The notes: generated by a model not told the origin, from the sequence alone. A stretch of 64,000 nucleotides of DNA from Peribacillus faecalis (GCF_014712675.1 NZ_JACXSI010000070.1:45911-109910), one strand, 5' to 3'; positions 35,015 to 43,795 are shown, counted from the first letter of the stretch. Translations and numbers: made by a program.

Positions 35015-36250
35015 ATGAATCCAGTCATTGGTCTGGATGTCGCAAAAGGAGAAAGTCAGGTTCAAGCATTCTTGGAGAAAAAGACACCCTATAAAAAGAG
35101 CTTTAAAGTCGCACATACACTAGAAGGATTACAGGAACTACATGCATTTGTCAAAGAGATAGAAAACTTAACAGGCTCAAAACCTCCCTTCATTTTGGAG
35201 TCCACCGGGCATTATCATATGCCTGTTGTACAGTATTTCGAAAAAAGAGGTTATCTGTTAATCATTGTGAACCCACTCATTTCATATAAAGCAAAAAGTT
35301 CGAGTTTACGTAAGGTCAAAACAGACATAATTGATGCCCACCACCTCTGCGAGCTGTATTACAAAGAGGATTTAGAGCCATATAAAAAGCGAGGCATTCA
35401 GCTTTTAAACCTGCGTAATCTGACGAGACAGCACGAGAATTTGACAGGTATGTTTGTGCAGACGAAGTTGCAGTTTCAATCCGTGCTGGATCAAGTATTT
35501 CCAGAGTATGTAGGTGTATTTGGAGAGTTATATTCGGATGTCTCTTTACTTACTTTATCAGCCTTCCCAACCTCTGAAGAGATCTTGGAGGCTGGTGAAG
35601 AGACCTTATCTATGAAGATTAAGGAACTGTGCAAGAGCCGATCTCAGAAATGGGCCCGTAATCAAGCTACCAAACTGATGAAAGCAGCTAAGCGAAATCC
35701 ATTTCAGCAGACCTTATATCATAGCCACCTGATTAGTTTAGAGATGCTTATTAAGATTCTTCTTGAGTACAAAAAGCATCTATCCAAGCTTGAAGAAGAG
35801 ATAGATGCTTTAGCAAAAAATATAGAAGAATATAAGATTATCCAATCCATTCCTGGAATCGGTGAAAAAATCGCGGCAACGATTATTTCTGAAATTGGAG
35901 AAATAGATCGGTTTAATCACCCTAAAAAGTTAGTTGCCTTTGCGGGAATCGATCCTAGCGTATTCGAGTCTGGCACCTTCAAAGGTACCAAGAATCACAT
36001 CACGAAAAGGGGTTCCAGCAGGCTTAGACATGCCTTGTTTACAGCTGTCCGATGTGCCATTCGAGATGCACGTAAAAAACGAACGACAAAAGAACTCATC
36101 CCTAGAAACAAGAGACTACGTGAGTTTTACGACAAAAAACGGGACGAAGGAAAACCGTATCGAGTATCCATTATTGCCTGTGCTAACAAGCTTTTAGGTT
36201 GGATTTACGCTCTTTTGAAAACCAAAACAACATTCCAAGATGTTGCTTAA
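35015..36250 (+). CDS. IS110-family DEDD transposase
   Basis: A 411-residue transposase. The N-terminal RuvC-like DEDD domain starts PVIGLDVAKGESQVQAF (first Asp at residue ~6), then FILESTGHYHMPVV (Glu) and KTDIIDAHHL (Asp pair). A coiled-coil linker covers residues ~245-275 (YKKHLSKLEEEIDALAKNIE). The C-terminal Tnp_IS116 domain contains IQSIPGIGEKIAATIISEIG and FAGIDPSVFESGTF with the catalytic serine of the family. It appears intact, with a strong GAGGAGGAGG ribosome site before the ATG at 35015. Confidence 0.93.
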   Translation: MNPVIGLDVAKGESQVQAFLEKKTPYKKSFKVAHTLEGLQELHAFVKEIENLTGSKPPFILESTGHYHMPVVQYFEKRGYLLIIVNPLISYKAKSSSLRKVKTDIIDAHHLCELYYKEDLEPYKKRGIQLLNLRNLTRQHENLTGMFVQTKLQFQSVLDQVFPEYVGVFGELYSDVSLLTLSAFPTSEEILEAGEETLSMKIKELCKSRSQKWARNQATKLMKAAKRNPFQQTLYHSHLISLEMLIKILLEYKKHLSKLEEEIDALAKNIEEYKIIQSIPGIGEKIAATIISEIGEIDRFNHPKKLVAFAGIDPSVFESGTFKGTKNHITKRGSSRLRHALFTAVRCAIRDARKKRTTKELIPRNKRLREFYDKKRDEGKPYRVSIIACANKLLGWIYALLKTKTTFQDVA

Positions 36251-36516
36251 AATAAATTTTCACATATATTCAAGGAACTTCCATAACGTTGAAGGAAGTT
36301 TATTTGTCATGCCTTATTTTCAGTATAGCATGTCAAAATTATATGATTAAGTGAAATGTTTGACAAACTATTAGCTGGTTTTGTTTAAGTAAAGTATTTC
36401 ACAATTCAACCTAGCTTTCATACTCAAAGAGACACTAAATTCTAGTTAACATTACTTACAAGCATAATGTCATAAAAAGAGGATAAAAAGAATGCCATCT
36501 TCGCTGAAGAATAACA

Positions 36517-37071
36517 TTAAGCTTCTATAAATAAGCCGGTCCAGATTGTATCCCATTTTTTCACCCTCATACGTTCACTGTATATTGAATGTAACTTTCT
36601 ATCATTTTGATAGTAGGGAGTAGGTTTAACTATCTTTTTAAACAAATCCTCTAGTCCGTATGGAGCCATTATTTCTAATTCACTATTACACATTTTTACA
36701 GCAATTGCAGTAGGTATTTCAGTAAAATGGGCAACGCCATCAAAAGAAGAATTATAAGGTTCAAATCCATTTTTCAAATGCATTCTTGCCTGATTTTTTA
36801 CTGACCAGGGTTGATTAGGAACTATAATTTCTAATTTTTTTTCTAATTCTTTTTCTGTTTCCCAAGTTGTATCTGACCTATCGAAATATACAACATCAAT
36901 GTCATTTATTGGTGTATTAATGTTGTGTAAAACATCCCATACTTTATTTCTAATGAGTCCAGCAGAAATCCAAGCATCATTTAAATTTAACTTCTCAACG
37001 GCTTTTAATAAAGATATTATGTAGTCGTCTGTTTTAATAATTTCTATCAACTGATTTTCGTATTTAATCAC
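36517..37071 (-). CDS. Nucleotidyltransferase family protein (NTP_transf_6/DUF925)
   Basis: A 184-residue protein of the NTP_transf_6 family. The signature is SAGLIRNKVWDVLHN (residues ~36-50) followed by INDIDVVYFD, whose Asp pair would bind metal in a nucleotidyltransferase fold. The substrate is unknown. GTG at 37071 is preceded by AGGAGAAG and was chosen over the in-frame TTG at 37086. Its codons are more AT-rich than those of the neighbours, and it lies beside the IS110 element outside the B. subtilis order, so it is probably acquired. Confidence 0.8.
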   Translation of the reverse strand: MIKYENQLIEIIKTDDYIISLLKAVEKLNLNDAWISAGLIRNKVWDVLHNINTPINDIDVVYFDRSDTTWETEKELEKKLEIIVPNQPWSVKNQARMHLKNGFEPYNSSFDGVAHFTEIPTAIAVKMCNSELEIMAPYGLEDLFKKIVKPTPYYQNDRKLHSIYSERMRVKKWDTIWTGLFIEA

Positions 37072-37310
37072 ATTACTTCTCCTCAAATCATATCTACTTT
37101 GTTAAACATTATAACGTAAACTTTCATTAGATTTTGCTTTTTGAATTATTAACATCTTCATCCGCTAACCTGCTTCGTTAATGAAAAAGCGACTGCTCAT
37201 ATTTCGCAATCGCCCCTGCTAGTTGAATAAAAACTATTACTTTATTCTCTTGTGCCATCCATTTTCTACATATATTATAAACCTAAAACAGGATAAGGAC
37301 GTGTTTCTCT

Positions 37311-37508
37311 ATGGTTAATAGCACGGTTGTCTTTTTTATAGTAGTCTCAACAATTCTGATTGTGTCTCACTATGTGAGTAAAATCCAATTAGATAATTAT
37401 ACATCGAAGCCTGTTAAACTATATTTAATACGTGCAAGTATAGGGATAATACCAGCCTTTTTTTTAGCTTGCTTTTTATATATTATATTCGCTCTATTGA
37501 ATAACTAA
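37311..37508 (+). CDS. Small membrane protein of unknown function
   Basis: A 65-residue protein with two hydrophobic segments (residues ~5-22 and ~41-63) joined by a short basic loop (SKIQLDNYTSKPVKLY). The ATG at 37311 has AAGGA unusually far upstream (~13 bases), so initiation may be weak. No family is recognised. It lies in the AT-rich island between the IS110 element and ytmB. Confidence 0.5.
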   Translation: MVNSTVVFFIVVSTILIVSHYVSKIQLDNYTSKPVKLYLIRASIGIIPAFFLACFLYIIFALLNN

Positions 37509-37834
37509 AACAAAACAAAATAAGGGACAGAGAGTTATACCCTGCCACAAAAAAACAACTCCCTTCTTCCACTAACCTGTCCTTCGTTTTATAAGGTTAG
37601 ACCGAATTTAACCTTAATTAAATATTCGATTATGTTCCCTCGTATTCCTTCTCGTTTAATCATCTATGGTTTTCACAAGCGAATTAACAAGCCAAATCGC
37701 AAACTGACAATAGCTATTGTCACGGTGTTAAATAACAAGCTAATTACTATGCCAATTAAGTAACCAAAAGAGGCGTTGTTTTCATATAAATCCTTTTATA
37801 CCAAAGAAAAACCGCACTGAAATATCGGTGCGGT
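37509..37834. other. Gene-free AT-rich stretch
   Basis: No clear gene. On the minus strand at ~37683-37805 one frame reads a hydrophobic stretch (GYLIGIVISLLFN, IVSLRFGLL) closed by TGA but opened by a stop codon with no start, possibly a decayed small membrane protein. A terminator (37803-37836) ends the region. Confidence 0.4.
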
Positions 37835-37836
37835 TT
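37803..37836. terminator. Terminator after the DUF3006-like fragment
   Basis: AAACCGCAC/GGTGCGGTTT stem with A-rich left flank; minus strand reading ends in TTTTTCTTT. Confidence 0.75.
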
Positions 37837-37993
37837 ACATTGTTAATTGTTGTGTTATACGGTTTGTTTTTGTTGCCGCATTATCTTTTTGCCGTTTGCC
37901 TTCTTTAAATATGAGAACATCTCCTGCCGTAACGTCTCCTGAAATCAGCTCTTGTTTGACACCATCTACCTCAATAACAACCAATGGACCTTC
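37835..37993 (-). pseudogene. 5'-truncated DUF3006-like gene
   Basis: The minus strand encodes EGPLVVIEVDGVKQEL, then ISGDVTAGDVLIFKEG and a basic tail, 52 residues before TAA. This resembles DUF3006 proteins, which normally begin with a DRFEG-type segment, but here a TAG stands immediately before EGPL and no start region is found. A TTG (LVVIEVDG) behind AGGAAGG could give a 48-residue protein, so some expression is possible. The terminator downstream is intact. I call it a remnant with moderate confidence. Confidence 0.55.
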
Positions 37994-38038
37994 CTATATG
38001 ATTTTTCAAAGCCATTTTCAAAGCCATTATAGTAGAGA

Positions 38039-38068
38039 AAAAAAACAGACCCATTTACGGTCTGTTAA
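38039..38068 (-). terminator. Intrinsic terminator of ytmAB
   Basis: Minus strand AACAGACC/GGTCTGTT stem followed by TTTTTTTTC, overlapping the ytmB stop. Confidence 0.8.
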
Positions 38069-38310
38069 TTAGTGGAATGAAGTGATGTCAATTCATATGT
38101 AACTATTGTTTGATTGTCTTCCCAAGTTACCTTCTTTACAATACCGGTACCGATTAACTCACTATGCTTTGTTTTTTGCACAGAAATCGGAATATCCAAT
38201 GGATAAATTCGGTAACCGCTTTTCGTTAAAGTAAAATCATTGCTAGTGCCCAGTCTTTTTTCTTTTCCCTTTGTGACAATCATTGTATTAAGCTCTAATG
38301 GCATTCCCAT
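38065..38310 (-). CDS. ytmB: DUF2584 family protein YtmB
   Basis: An 81-residue soluble, beta-rich protein (MGMPLELNTMIVTKGKEKRL...) of DUF2584. No function is known. The ATG at 38310 follows GGGGGAATC. It begins 27 bases after the ytmA stop, forming the operon ytmA-ytmB as in B. subtilis. Confidence 0.84.
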   Translation of the reverse strand: MGMPLELNTMIVTKGKEKRLGTSNDFTLTKSGYRIYPLDIPISVQKTKHSELIGTGIVKKVTWEDNQTIVTYELTSLHSTN

Positions 38311-38337
38311 AATGATTCCCCCTTTTCACCTATTTTA

Positions 38338-39129
38338 TCATGACTGGCTATGCGCTTTCATCCAGTTTACTAATTTTTTCACTGTATCTCGATTTTCCTG
38401 AGGAGGGAAGAAATGTGTGAAATCAGCAAAGTACCACGTCTCCATTTTCTTTCCGTATTTCTTCAGCCTGCTTTGAAGAAGCTTTGCTTGCTCAATCGAA
38501 ACATTGCTGTCACGCTCACCATGAATAATTAATATTGGACACTCCAGCTTCTTTAGCTCTTCATCCGGTGTTCTTTTATTATATAGCTCCGGGTACTTGG
38601 AAGGAGTTCCACCAATGACTCGCTTCATCATCCTGCGCATATCGACTCGCTCTTCATAAGTCAACACCATATCACTGACACCGGCCCAAATAACAAGAGA
38701 GCATATGCCAGACACAGAAACAGCTGTCCATAATGCCATAATGCCGCCTCGTGAAAATCCAAATACATGTATTTTATTGACTCTTTTCAGTTGCTCAAGA
38801 ACCTTGACTGCCGCTATCGCATCATTACGATCATCGCCGGCAAAATCCTCAAAGCCCTCACCGCCTAAATTGCCTCGATAGTAAGGAGCAAACACAATCA
38901 TTCCTTCAGCCGCAAATTGAATAATGCGGCCAGGCCTTACTTTTCCGACATTGTTAATGCCGCCTCGCAAATATACAAAACCGTCCATCGGTTCATTTCC
39001 ATCCGGTTCAGCCAATAATCCTTTCACTCTCAATCCGCTGCTTATGTAGGTGACGGTAGATAAGCGGACGGACGGATTCGGCGACGGGAATGGCTGTATC
39101 GAAACAATTGTTCCATCTATTTGTGTCAA
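38338..39129 (-). CDS. ytmA: Prolyl oligopeptidase-family hydrolase YtmA
   Basis: A 263-residue alpha/beta hydrolase of the S9 type. The nucleophile is in GFSRGGIMALW (Ser ~residue 136), the acid in IIHGERDSNVS and the histidine in FTHFFPP. The length shows a catalytic domain only, without a propeller. Probably an intracellular peptidase or esterase. Two TTG codons compete: at 39138 there is no spacing from GAGAGG, while the TTG at 39129 is properly spaced and gives MTQIDGTIVSIQPF. Confidence 0.84.
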   Translation of the reverse strand: MTQIDGTIVSIQPFPSPNPSVRLSTVTYISSGLRVKGLLAEPDGNEPMDGFVYLRGGINNVGKVRPGRIIQFAAEGMIVFAPYYRGNLGGEGFEDFAGDDRNDAIAAVKVLEQLKRVNKIHVFGFSRGGIMALWTAVSVSGICSLVIWAGVSDMVLTYEERVDMRRMMKRVIGGTPSKYPELYNKRTPDEELKKLECPILIIHGERDSNVSIEQAKLLQSRLKKYGKKMETWYFADFTHFFPPQENRDTVKKLVNWMKAHSQS

Positions 39130-39269
39130 AGAAATCAACCTCTCGTTTATTCCTAAAGTTCATTGAAGAATTATCATTCGAGTTCCATAGGCAATCACAC
39201 AATTTTCTATAGTGCATACGATATCGTACTAAGCAGTGCCTATATTACTTAATTAAGGAGGAACCCGCA

Positions 39270-40271
39270 TTGAAAAAGCAGATAAGAATATTCATCCAAT
39301 TATCGCTTATTATATCACTTGCCGTCTTCATTACAGCGTGCAGCAGTACTGAAACAAAAACAGTTCGTGTCGCGGAAGTAACACGCTCCATCTTTTATGC
39401 ACCTCTTTATGTTGCAATTGAACAAGGCTTCTTTGAAGAAGAAGACCTGGAGATTAAATTGACAACAACGTGGGGCGGCGATAAAACGATGACTACTTTG
39501 CTGGCTGACGGAGCTGATGTGGCATTAGTCGGTTCTGAAACATCGATTTATGTGCATGCTCAGGGCTCGAAAGACTCTGTAATAAATTTTGCCCAACTCA
39601 CACAAACAGACGGTACCTTCCTCGTAGCTCGTGAAGAGATTGCCGACTTCTCTTGGGATATGTTAAAGGACAGTGAATTTTTAGGACAGCGCAAGGGCGG
39701 CATGCCTCAAATGGTTGGAGAATATGTATTGAAGCAACATGGCATTGACCCGTTTTCCGATTTAAACCTCATTCAAAATGTTGATTTTGCCAATATACCG
39801 AATGCCTTCTTGGGAGGAACAGGTGACTTTGTTCAATTATTCGAACCACAGGCAAGCATATTTGAACAAGAAGGAAAAGGTCATATTGTCGCTTCCTTTG
39901 GAATGGAATCCGGTAAGGTTCCTTACACAACGTTCATGTCTAAAACCAGTTATTTAGATAAAGAATCAGAGACGGTACAAAAATTCACAAACGCCATCCT
40001 AAAAGCACAAACATGGGTACAAGATAAAAGCGCTGCAGAAGTCGCTGAAGTCATTTTGCCATACTTTGAAGACACGAGTGTTGAACTGATTGAGACTGTT
40101 GTCGATCGTTATAAAAATCAAGATTCATTTGCGACTGATCCTATTTTAGATGAAGATGAATGGAATAATTTAAAGGCTATTATGGGTGAAGCCGGAGAGC
40201 TGCCTTCAGATGTTGATCATGCAACACTGGTCAATACTGATTTTGCCCAAAAAGCGCTAGAAAATGAGTGA
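39270..40271 (+). CDS. ytlA: ABC transporter substrate-binding lipoprotein YtlA
   Basis: A 333-residue exported lipoprotein of the SsuA/THI5 (NMT1) binding-protein family. The signal peptide covers residues 1-23 with lipobox FITAC, Cys24 being lipidated. The core VAEVTRSIFYAPLYVAIEQG is the usual ligand-binding start of this family. Relatives import nitrate, sulfonates or thiamine-pyrimidine precursors; the ligand here is unresolved and no riboswitch precedes the gene. It starts with TTG at 39270 behind AAGGAGGAACC. First gene of ytlA-ytlC-ytlD. Confidence 0.85.
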   Translation: MKKQIRIFIQLSLIISLAVFITACSSTETKTVRVAEVTRSIFYAPLYVAIEQGFFEEEDLEIKLTTTWGGDKTMTTLLADGADVALVGSETSIYVHAQGSKDSVINFAQLTQTDGTFLVAREEIADFSWDMLKDSEFLGQRKGGMPQMVGEYVLKQHGIDPFSDLNLIQNVDFANIPNAFLGGTGDFVQLFEPQASIFEQEGKGHIVASFGMESGKVPYTTFMSKTSYLDKESETVQKFTNAILKAQTWVQDKSAAEVAEVILPYFEDTSVELIETVVDRYKNQDSFATDPILDEDEWNNLKAIMGEAGELPSDVDHATLVNTDFAQKALENE

Positions 40272-40285
40272 GGAGGCTTTACTAA

Positions 40286-41071
40286 ATGAGCTTCCTTACT
40301 CTTAACAATATTCACCACGTTTACTTCACTGAAAAGCAAGCAAACTTAGCCCTTGAAGATATTTCACTCAGCATCGGAAAAGGAGAATTCATATCAATTC
40401 TTGGTCCGAGCGGTTGCGGCAAGACGACTCTGCTCTCAATCATCGCCGGGCTTCTGAATCCTGTGCACGGTACGCTACATTTGGATGGAGCGCCATTAAC
40501 AGCCAGTGATAAACAAGAAATCGGCTACATGCTGCAGCAAGATTATTTGTTTCCATGGAAGACAATTAAAGAAAATATATTGCTGGGATTGAAGCTCCAA
40601 AAAAGTCCTCAGCCCAATCTCGAAATCCGAACGCTGAAGCTATTAAATGAAATCGGACTTTCCGATACGGAAAATTCATTTCCTAATCAGCTATCCGGAG
40701 GTATGAGACAAAGGGTTGCTCTCGTGCGTACCTTAGCAACCGACCCGAAAGTGCTGCTGCTTGACGAGCCTTTCTCAGCTCTTGATTATGTTACAAAGCT
40801 TAAGCTGGAGGATCTCGTTTTCTCCACATTAAAGACATTTAAAAAAACCGCTATACTTGTTACTCACGACATCGGGGAAGCTATTGCGATGAGTGATCGG
40901 ATTTACTTGTTTTCAGCTAATCCCGGCAAGGTCTTCCGTACATTTGACGTGCCGGATGAAATGAGAACAATCACACCGTTTGAAGCGCGAAATCACGCGA
41001 AGTTCTCTTCATTATTTCAAACGATTTGGAAGGAGTTTGAAGCCATTGAAGAGCATACAAATGAACATTAA
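40286..41071 (+). CDS. ytlC: ABC transporter ATP-binding protein YtlC
   Basis: A 261-residue ATPase. Walker A is GPSGCGKTT (residues ~40-48), the signature [14 protein letters not shown] follows, Walker B is [12 protein letters not shown], and the H-loop is TILVTHD-like ([10 protein letters not shown]). It energises import through YtlD for the YtlA ligand. The ATG at 40286 follows GAGGAGG, 14 bases after ytlA. The last 11 bases overlap ytlD. Confidence 0.9.
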   Translation: MSFLTLNNIHHVYFTEKQANLALEDISLSIGKGEFISILGPSGCGKTTLLSIIAGLLNPVHGTLHLDGAPLTASDKQEIGYMLQQDYLFPWKTIKENILLGLKLQKSPQPNLEIRTLKLLNEIGLSDTENSFPNQLSGGMRQRVALVRTLATDPKVLLLDEPFSALDYVTKLKLEDLVFSTLKTFKKTAILVTHDIGEAIAMSDRIYLFSANPGKVFRTFDVPDEMRTITPFEARNHAKFSSLFQTIWKEFEAIEEHTNEH

Positions 41072-41852
41072 ACAATTGCATCATCAATTTTTGCAAAGCA
41101 TCATAAAAGAGAAGCGACTTGTCCGCATCTATCAGGCTCTGATATTCATCACTTTCTTTTCGCTTTGGGAAATAGCCAGCCGCTTTTCATGGATTGACCC
41201 GCTTATTTTCAGTTCGCCGACAAAGGTTGCTTCCCTCTTCATTGAGAAAATCAACGACGGCTCTTTGTTATCGAACATAGGTGTTACCTTATTCGAAACC
41301 GTTCTCGGCTTTGTTCTTGGAACACTTGCCGGGACATTGCTCGCAGCTACGCTCTGGTGGTTCCCTTTTTTCTCAAAGATTGCCGATCCTTATTTGGTCA
41401 TTTTGAACGCTATGCCAAAAGTTGCACTCGGACCGATACTAATCGTAGCATTAGGTCCCGGTTTTACCTCTATTATTGCAATGGGAGCAATCATTTCCGT
41501 TATCATCACTACTATCGTCGTCTACACATCTTTTAAAGAAGTCGACTATAACTACCTGAAAGTATTGCAAACATTCGGAGCGACCAAACGGCAATCCTTT
41601 CAGGAAGCTATTCTCCCTTCTTCAATGCCGGTCATTATCTCTACTTTAAAGGTAAATGTCGGATTATCTTGGGTCGGTGTCATAGTCGGAGAGTTTCTTG
41701 TTTCCGCAAAAGGTCTTGGTTATATGATTATTTACGGATTTCAAGTCTTCAATTTTACATTAGTGATGCTTTCACTGCTGATGATTGCCCTATTCGCGAC
41801 CATCATGTATCAGTTAGTTGAGATGCTTGAGCGCAAGTTAATTAAACGATGA
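41061..41852 (+). CDS. ytlD: ABC transporter permease YtlD
   Basis: A 263-residue membrane permease of the BPD_transp_1 type, with about six hydrophobic segments and the EAA-like loop around [20 protein letters not shown] (residues ~170-189). The frame is open from 40980, but the ATG at 41061 begins MNIKQLHH and overlaps ytlC by 11 bases, a common coupling arrangement. Repeat copy 10 starts ~11 bases after the stop. Confidence 0.88.
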   Translation: MNIKQLHHQFLQSIIKEKRLVRIYQALIFITFFSLWEIASRFSWIDPLIFSSPTKVASLFIEKINDGSLLSNIGVTLFETVLGFVLGTLAGTLLAATLWWFPFFSKIADPYLVILNAMPKVALGPILIVALGPGFTSIIAMGAIISVIITTIVVYTSFKEVDYNYLKVLQTFGATKRQSFQEAILPSSMPVIISTLKVNVGLSWVGVIVGEFLVSAKGLGYMIIYGFQVFNFTLVMLSLLMIALFATIMYQLVEMLERKLIKR

Positions 41853-41862
41853 TGCTGCATAA

Positions 41863-42076
41863 AGAAAAACCGTTACCGGTCCTTTTTGGTAATGCGCATA
41901 CTCCGGACTTCCAGTGAACTTCAGATGCATACCTTCTTACGATATGGGTTACAAATCAAAAAGGAGCCATGCGGGAGGACTAAGAAGAATCACGCAAGAA
42001 ACCTGCCTTTGGTTTCTTGGGGGAAGCTGCTTAGGACCGAGCATGGCAGGTGTAAGGTTAGACAGCTATCTAATTA
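41863..42076 (+). repeat. Interspersed hairpin repeat, copy 10 (short form, novel loop)
   Basis: Head GAAAAACCGTTACCGGTCC, long stem CCTTTTTGGTAA...TTACAAATCAAAAAGG with a ~55-base loop unlike other copies, core hairpin CAAGAAACC/GGTTTCTTG (41995-42019), core stem CCATGC/GCATGG, tail GGTGTAAGGTTAGACAGC. It follows ytlD and is followed directly by a terminator. Confidence 0.86.
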
Positions 42077-42080
42077 AAAA

Positions 42081-42123
42081 TAACATTATAGTCCCAAACG
42101 TAAAAATACGGGACTATAATGTT
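42081..42123. terminator. Bidirectional terminator between ytlD/repeat and ytkD
   Basis: AACATTATAGTCCC pairs perfectly with GGGACTATAATGTT. Confidence 0.82.
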
Positions 42124-42595
42124 ACAAAGAATGCTTTTCTTTAATTATTTGCAAACTTAGCTTCATAACTTGATCTCGCATAATAAAGCTATACTGCTCT
42201 TCATCGAAGGAATCCGGCAATTGCGGTAAAATCATCGGACCGTCCGTTTCTAAATAGTTCTCTTTCTGTTGCAGTGCTTCCGTTTGAGCAAAGTACACGT
42301 CTTTCACAAAAAAATCTTGCCCATCATCCACTGAATACTGTCCGATATAATGAAGCTCTTTTATAATCGCCCCAGTCTCTTCCCAAACCTCACGAATCGC
42401 CGCTTGTTCGATTGTTTCTCCCTTCTCGAGCTTTCCGCCCGGGAACTCCAATCCTCTTGTTTTATGTTTCGTCAATACCCAGCCTTCCGGACTTCGCACA
42501 ATAACCAATACATGCTTCGGTTCAGAAGAAAGGGGATGAAATTCGGTAGAGAAATGCACTTGAGAGCCAAGCACATCAGCAAATGTGTAATCCAT
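42122..42595 (-). CDS. ytkD: NUDIX hydrolase YtkD (8-oxo-dGTPase type)
   Basis: A 157-residue NUDIX protein. The Nudix box runs from GGKLEKGETIEQAAIREVWE to ETGA (residues ~52-74) and is complete. B. subtilis YtkD (MutTB) removes oxidised and other nucleoside triphosphates and also acts in RNA 5' end metabolism in some reports. The frame extends to 42616, but GAGGAGGAC is spaced for the ATG at 42595 (MDYTFADV). It is downstream of ytkC. Confidence 0.87.
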   Translation of the reverse strand: MDYTFADVLGSQVHFSTEFHPLSSEPKHVLVIVRSPEGWVLTKHKTRGLEFPGGKLEKGETIEQAAIREVWEETGAIIKELHYIGQYSVDDGQDFFVKDVYFAQTEALQQKENYLETDGPMILPQLPDSFDEEQYSFIMRDQVMKLSLQIIKEKHSL

Positions 42596-42616
42596 ATAGT
42601 CCTCCTCATGAAACAC

Positions 42617-43015
42617 TTACTTTTTGAATTCTTTCATGAACTCTTCCAGCTTTGCCGGCAAAGGCAAACCCATTTGAACAGCATAATTTAAAATTATCAT
42701 CATTTCATATCCTATATAAAAAATGATAGTAGCATGCCTCATTGTTTCTCCTGTCTGAAGGATGCCATCCAATATAAAACTGATGACAATGACCCCGCCG
42801 ACTAGAATATTTTTGTATACCTCTTTTAAAACTTTGATCCATTGGAGCTGTTTCGCTATTTTCTCGGAAAAAAGATAGCTTATAAAGTCTATTCCCAATA
42901 AAACAGCTAATGCTAAGAGCAGCCATTGCGTGTAATTTGCGCTATTTTGACTAACATTAATAATGCTGCCGCTTAAAAATGCAAAAATCGGTAAGATAAG
43001 ACCTAGCTTCTTCAT
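42617..43015 (-). CDS. ytkC: Phage holin-family protein YtkC
   Basis: A 132-residue membrane protein with four hydrophobic segments, including YTQWLLLALAVLLGIDFISY (residues ~28-47). The layout fits the Bhl/phage_holin_4 family, to which B. subtilis YtkC belongs. No endolysin or phage genes lie nearby, so it is a chromosomal holin-like protein of unknown role. The ATG at 43015 follows AAGAGGTG. Confidence 0.78.
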   Translation of the reverse strand: MKKLGLILPIFAFLSGSIINVSQNSANYTQWLLLALAVLLGIDFISYLFSEKIAKQLQWIKVLKEVYKNILVGGVIVISFILDGILQTGETMRHATIIFYIGYEMMIILNYAVQMGLPLPAKLEEFMKEFKK

Positions 43016-43247
43016 TTTAACACCTCTTTCATAAATATATGAAATAACAGGTTGCTAACTATTAAACAGAGAGTTCCGGGAATTTGATTATTATTGAAGA
43101 AATGAGGGTATTTCATTATAGTGGCACTTTGTATGACGGGGAGAAAACAAATTTGCTATAAGCAATATTTGTCCTTACCTATTATATGATTTCTATTAAT
43201 ATCTGCATGTTCTTCTTCACTACTTTACATAAAATGGGGTGTTTAAT

Positions 43248-43508
43248 TTGAAATTAATTGATGATTTATTCGAGCATTACCGATCCAAGCTTACCGGTGA
43301 CGATGAAGATATCGATATTCTTGTTCTCGCTGTATTGGAGCAGCTGAGCAAAGAAGAAATTTTGGAATATGTAACAGAAATGGATGAACTGGAATTACGA
43401 AGCTTTATGGGCGTATACATTACCGAAACTTTAAAAGAAAAGTTTGCTCTAACGAATCCGGCAAGCACTAAAGATCCATCTTCTCATGATTTTCGCAATA
43501 TTCATTGA
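43248..43508 (+). CDS. Small acidic protein, DUF6154-like
   Basis: An 86-residue acidic, helical, cytoplasmic protein (MKLIDDLFEHYRSKLTGDDE...). It resembles DUF6154, a small Bacillaceae family of unknown function. The TTG at 43248 is spaced from GGGGTG; a GTG at 43239 is in frame but sits inside that ribosome site. A terminator follows. Family naming is from memory and moderate. Confidence 0.68.
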   Translation: MKLIDDLFEHYRSKLTGDDEDIDILVLAVLEQLSKEEILEYVTEMDELELRSFMGVYITETLKEKFALTNPASTKDPSSHDFRNIH

Positions 43509-43538
43509 GGAGGAGCAGCCCTTAAAATATTGTTACAG

Positions 43539-43592
43539 AAAAAAGAGACATAAGAGTTTGGATTTCACACCATCTCTTACTGTCTCTTTTCA
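43539..43592. terminator. Bidirectional terminator after the DUF6154-like gene
   Basis: AAAAGAGACA/TGTCTCTTTT with inner AGAG/CTCT. It also serves the YjfB-like gene on the minus strand. Confidence 0.82.
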
Positions 43593-43603
43593 CTTGATAT
43601 ATC

Positions 43604-43792
43604 TTATGTCTTTAAATCAATAATATTGCCAGCATAAGGATGCGGTGCCGCTTGCGGCTGAGCTGCCTGCATATCATTTTGCATAACGACTGCTTGAGCA
43701 GCACTTGTCGAGAGCTGACTCTGCAAACACTCAAACTGACCGTCTGTTGCAGACTCGCTAATTGAATCCTCATCATTTGCGCTAAGTTCCAT
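43604..43792 (-). CDS. YjfB-like putative motility protein
   Basis: A 62-residue protein. Its C-terminal half (AAQAVVMQNDMQAAQPQAAP, then HPYAGNIIDLKT) resembles the conserved end of YjfB-family putative motility proteins, whose role is unknown. The N-terminus (MELSANDEDSISESATDG) does not match the usual YjfB start. Translation would begin at the ATG at 43792. Instead of a normal ribosome site there is a run of ten G residues followed by CGGGGCTT, which suggests length-dependent expression. Confidence 0.6.
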   Translation of the reverse strand: MELSANDEDSISESATDGQFECLQSQLSTSAAQAVVMQNDMQAAQPQAAPHPYAGNIIDLKT

Positions 43793-43795
43793 AAG

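Larger units (their letters stand above)
34750..36320 (+). mobile_element. IS110-family insertion sequence with long non-coding left end
   Basis: One DEDD transposase gene (35015-36250) preceded by ~260 bases of non-coding, hairpin-rich DNA and followed by a short right end. No terminal inverted repeats are visible, as expected for IS110. In IS110 elements the left non-coding end encodes a bridge RNA that pairs with target and donor DNA. Exact ends cannot be set by eye, so both coordinates are approximate. It lies between the pckA terminator and the nucleotidyltransferase gene, at a break in the B. subtilis-like gene order (pckA-ytmA). Confidence 0.8.

Noticed and set aside
36517-37071. Nucleotidyltransferase gene as an MNT-type antitoxin of a toxin-antitoxin pair
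   Set aside because: The motif fits NTP_transf_6, not the short MNT domain, and there is no HEPN partner next to it.
39140-39269. TPP riboswitch upstream of ytlACD
   Set aside because: I looked for the conserved CTGAGA and related TPP elements and found none in the 130 bases before ytlA.
42617-43015. Holin-like gene as a sign of a prophage
   Set aside because: No phage structural, lysis or integrase genes nearby; the gene is in its usual chromosomal place beside ytkD.
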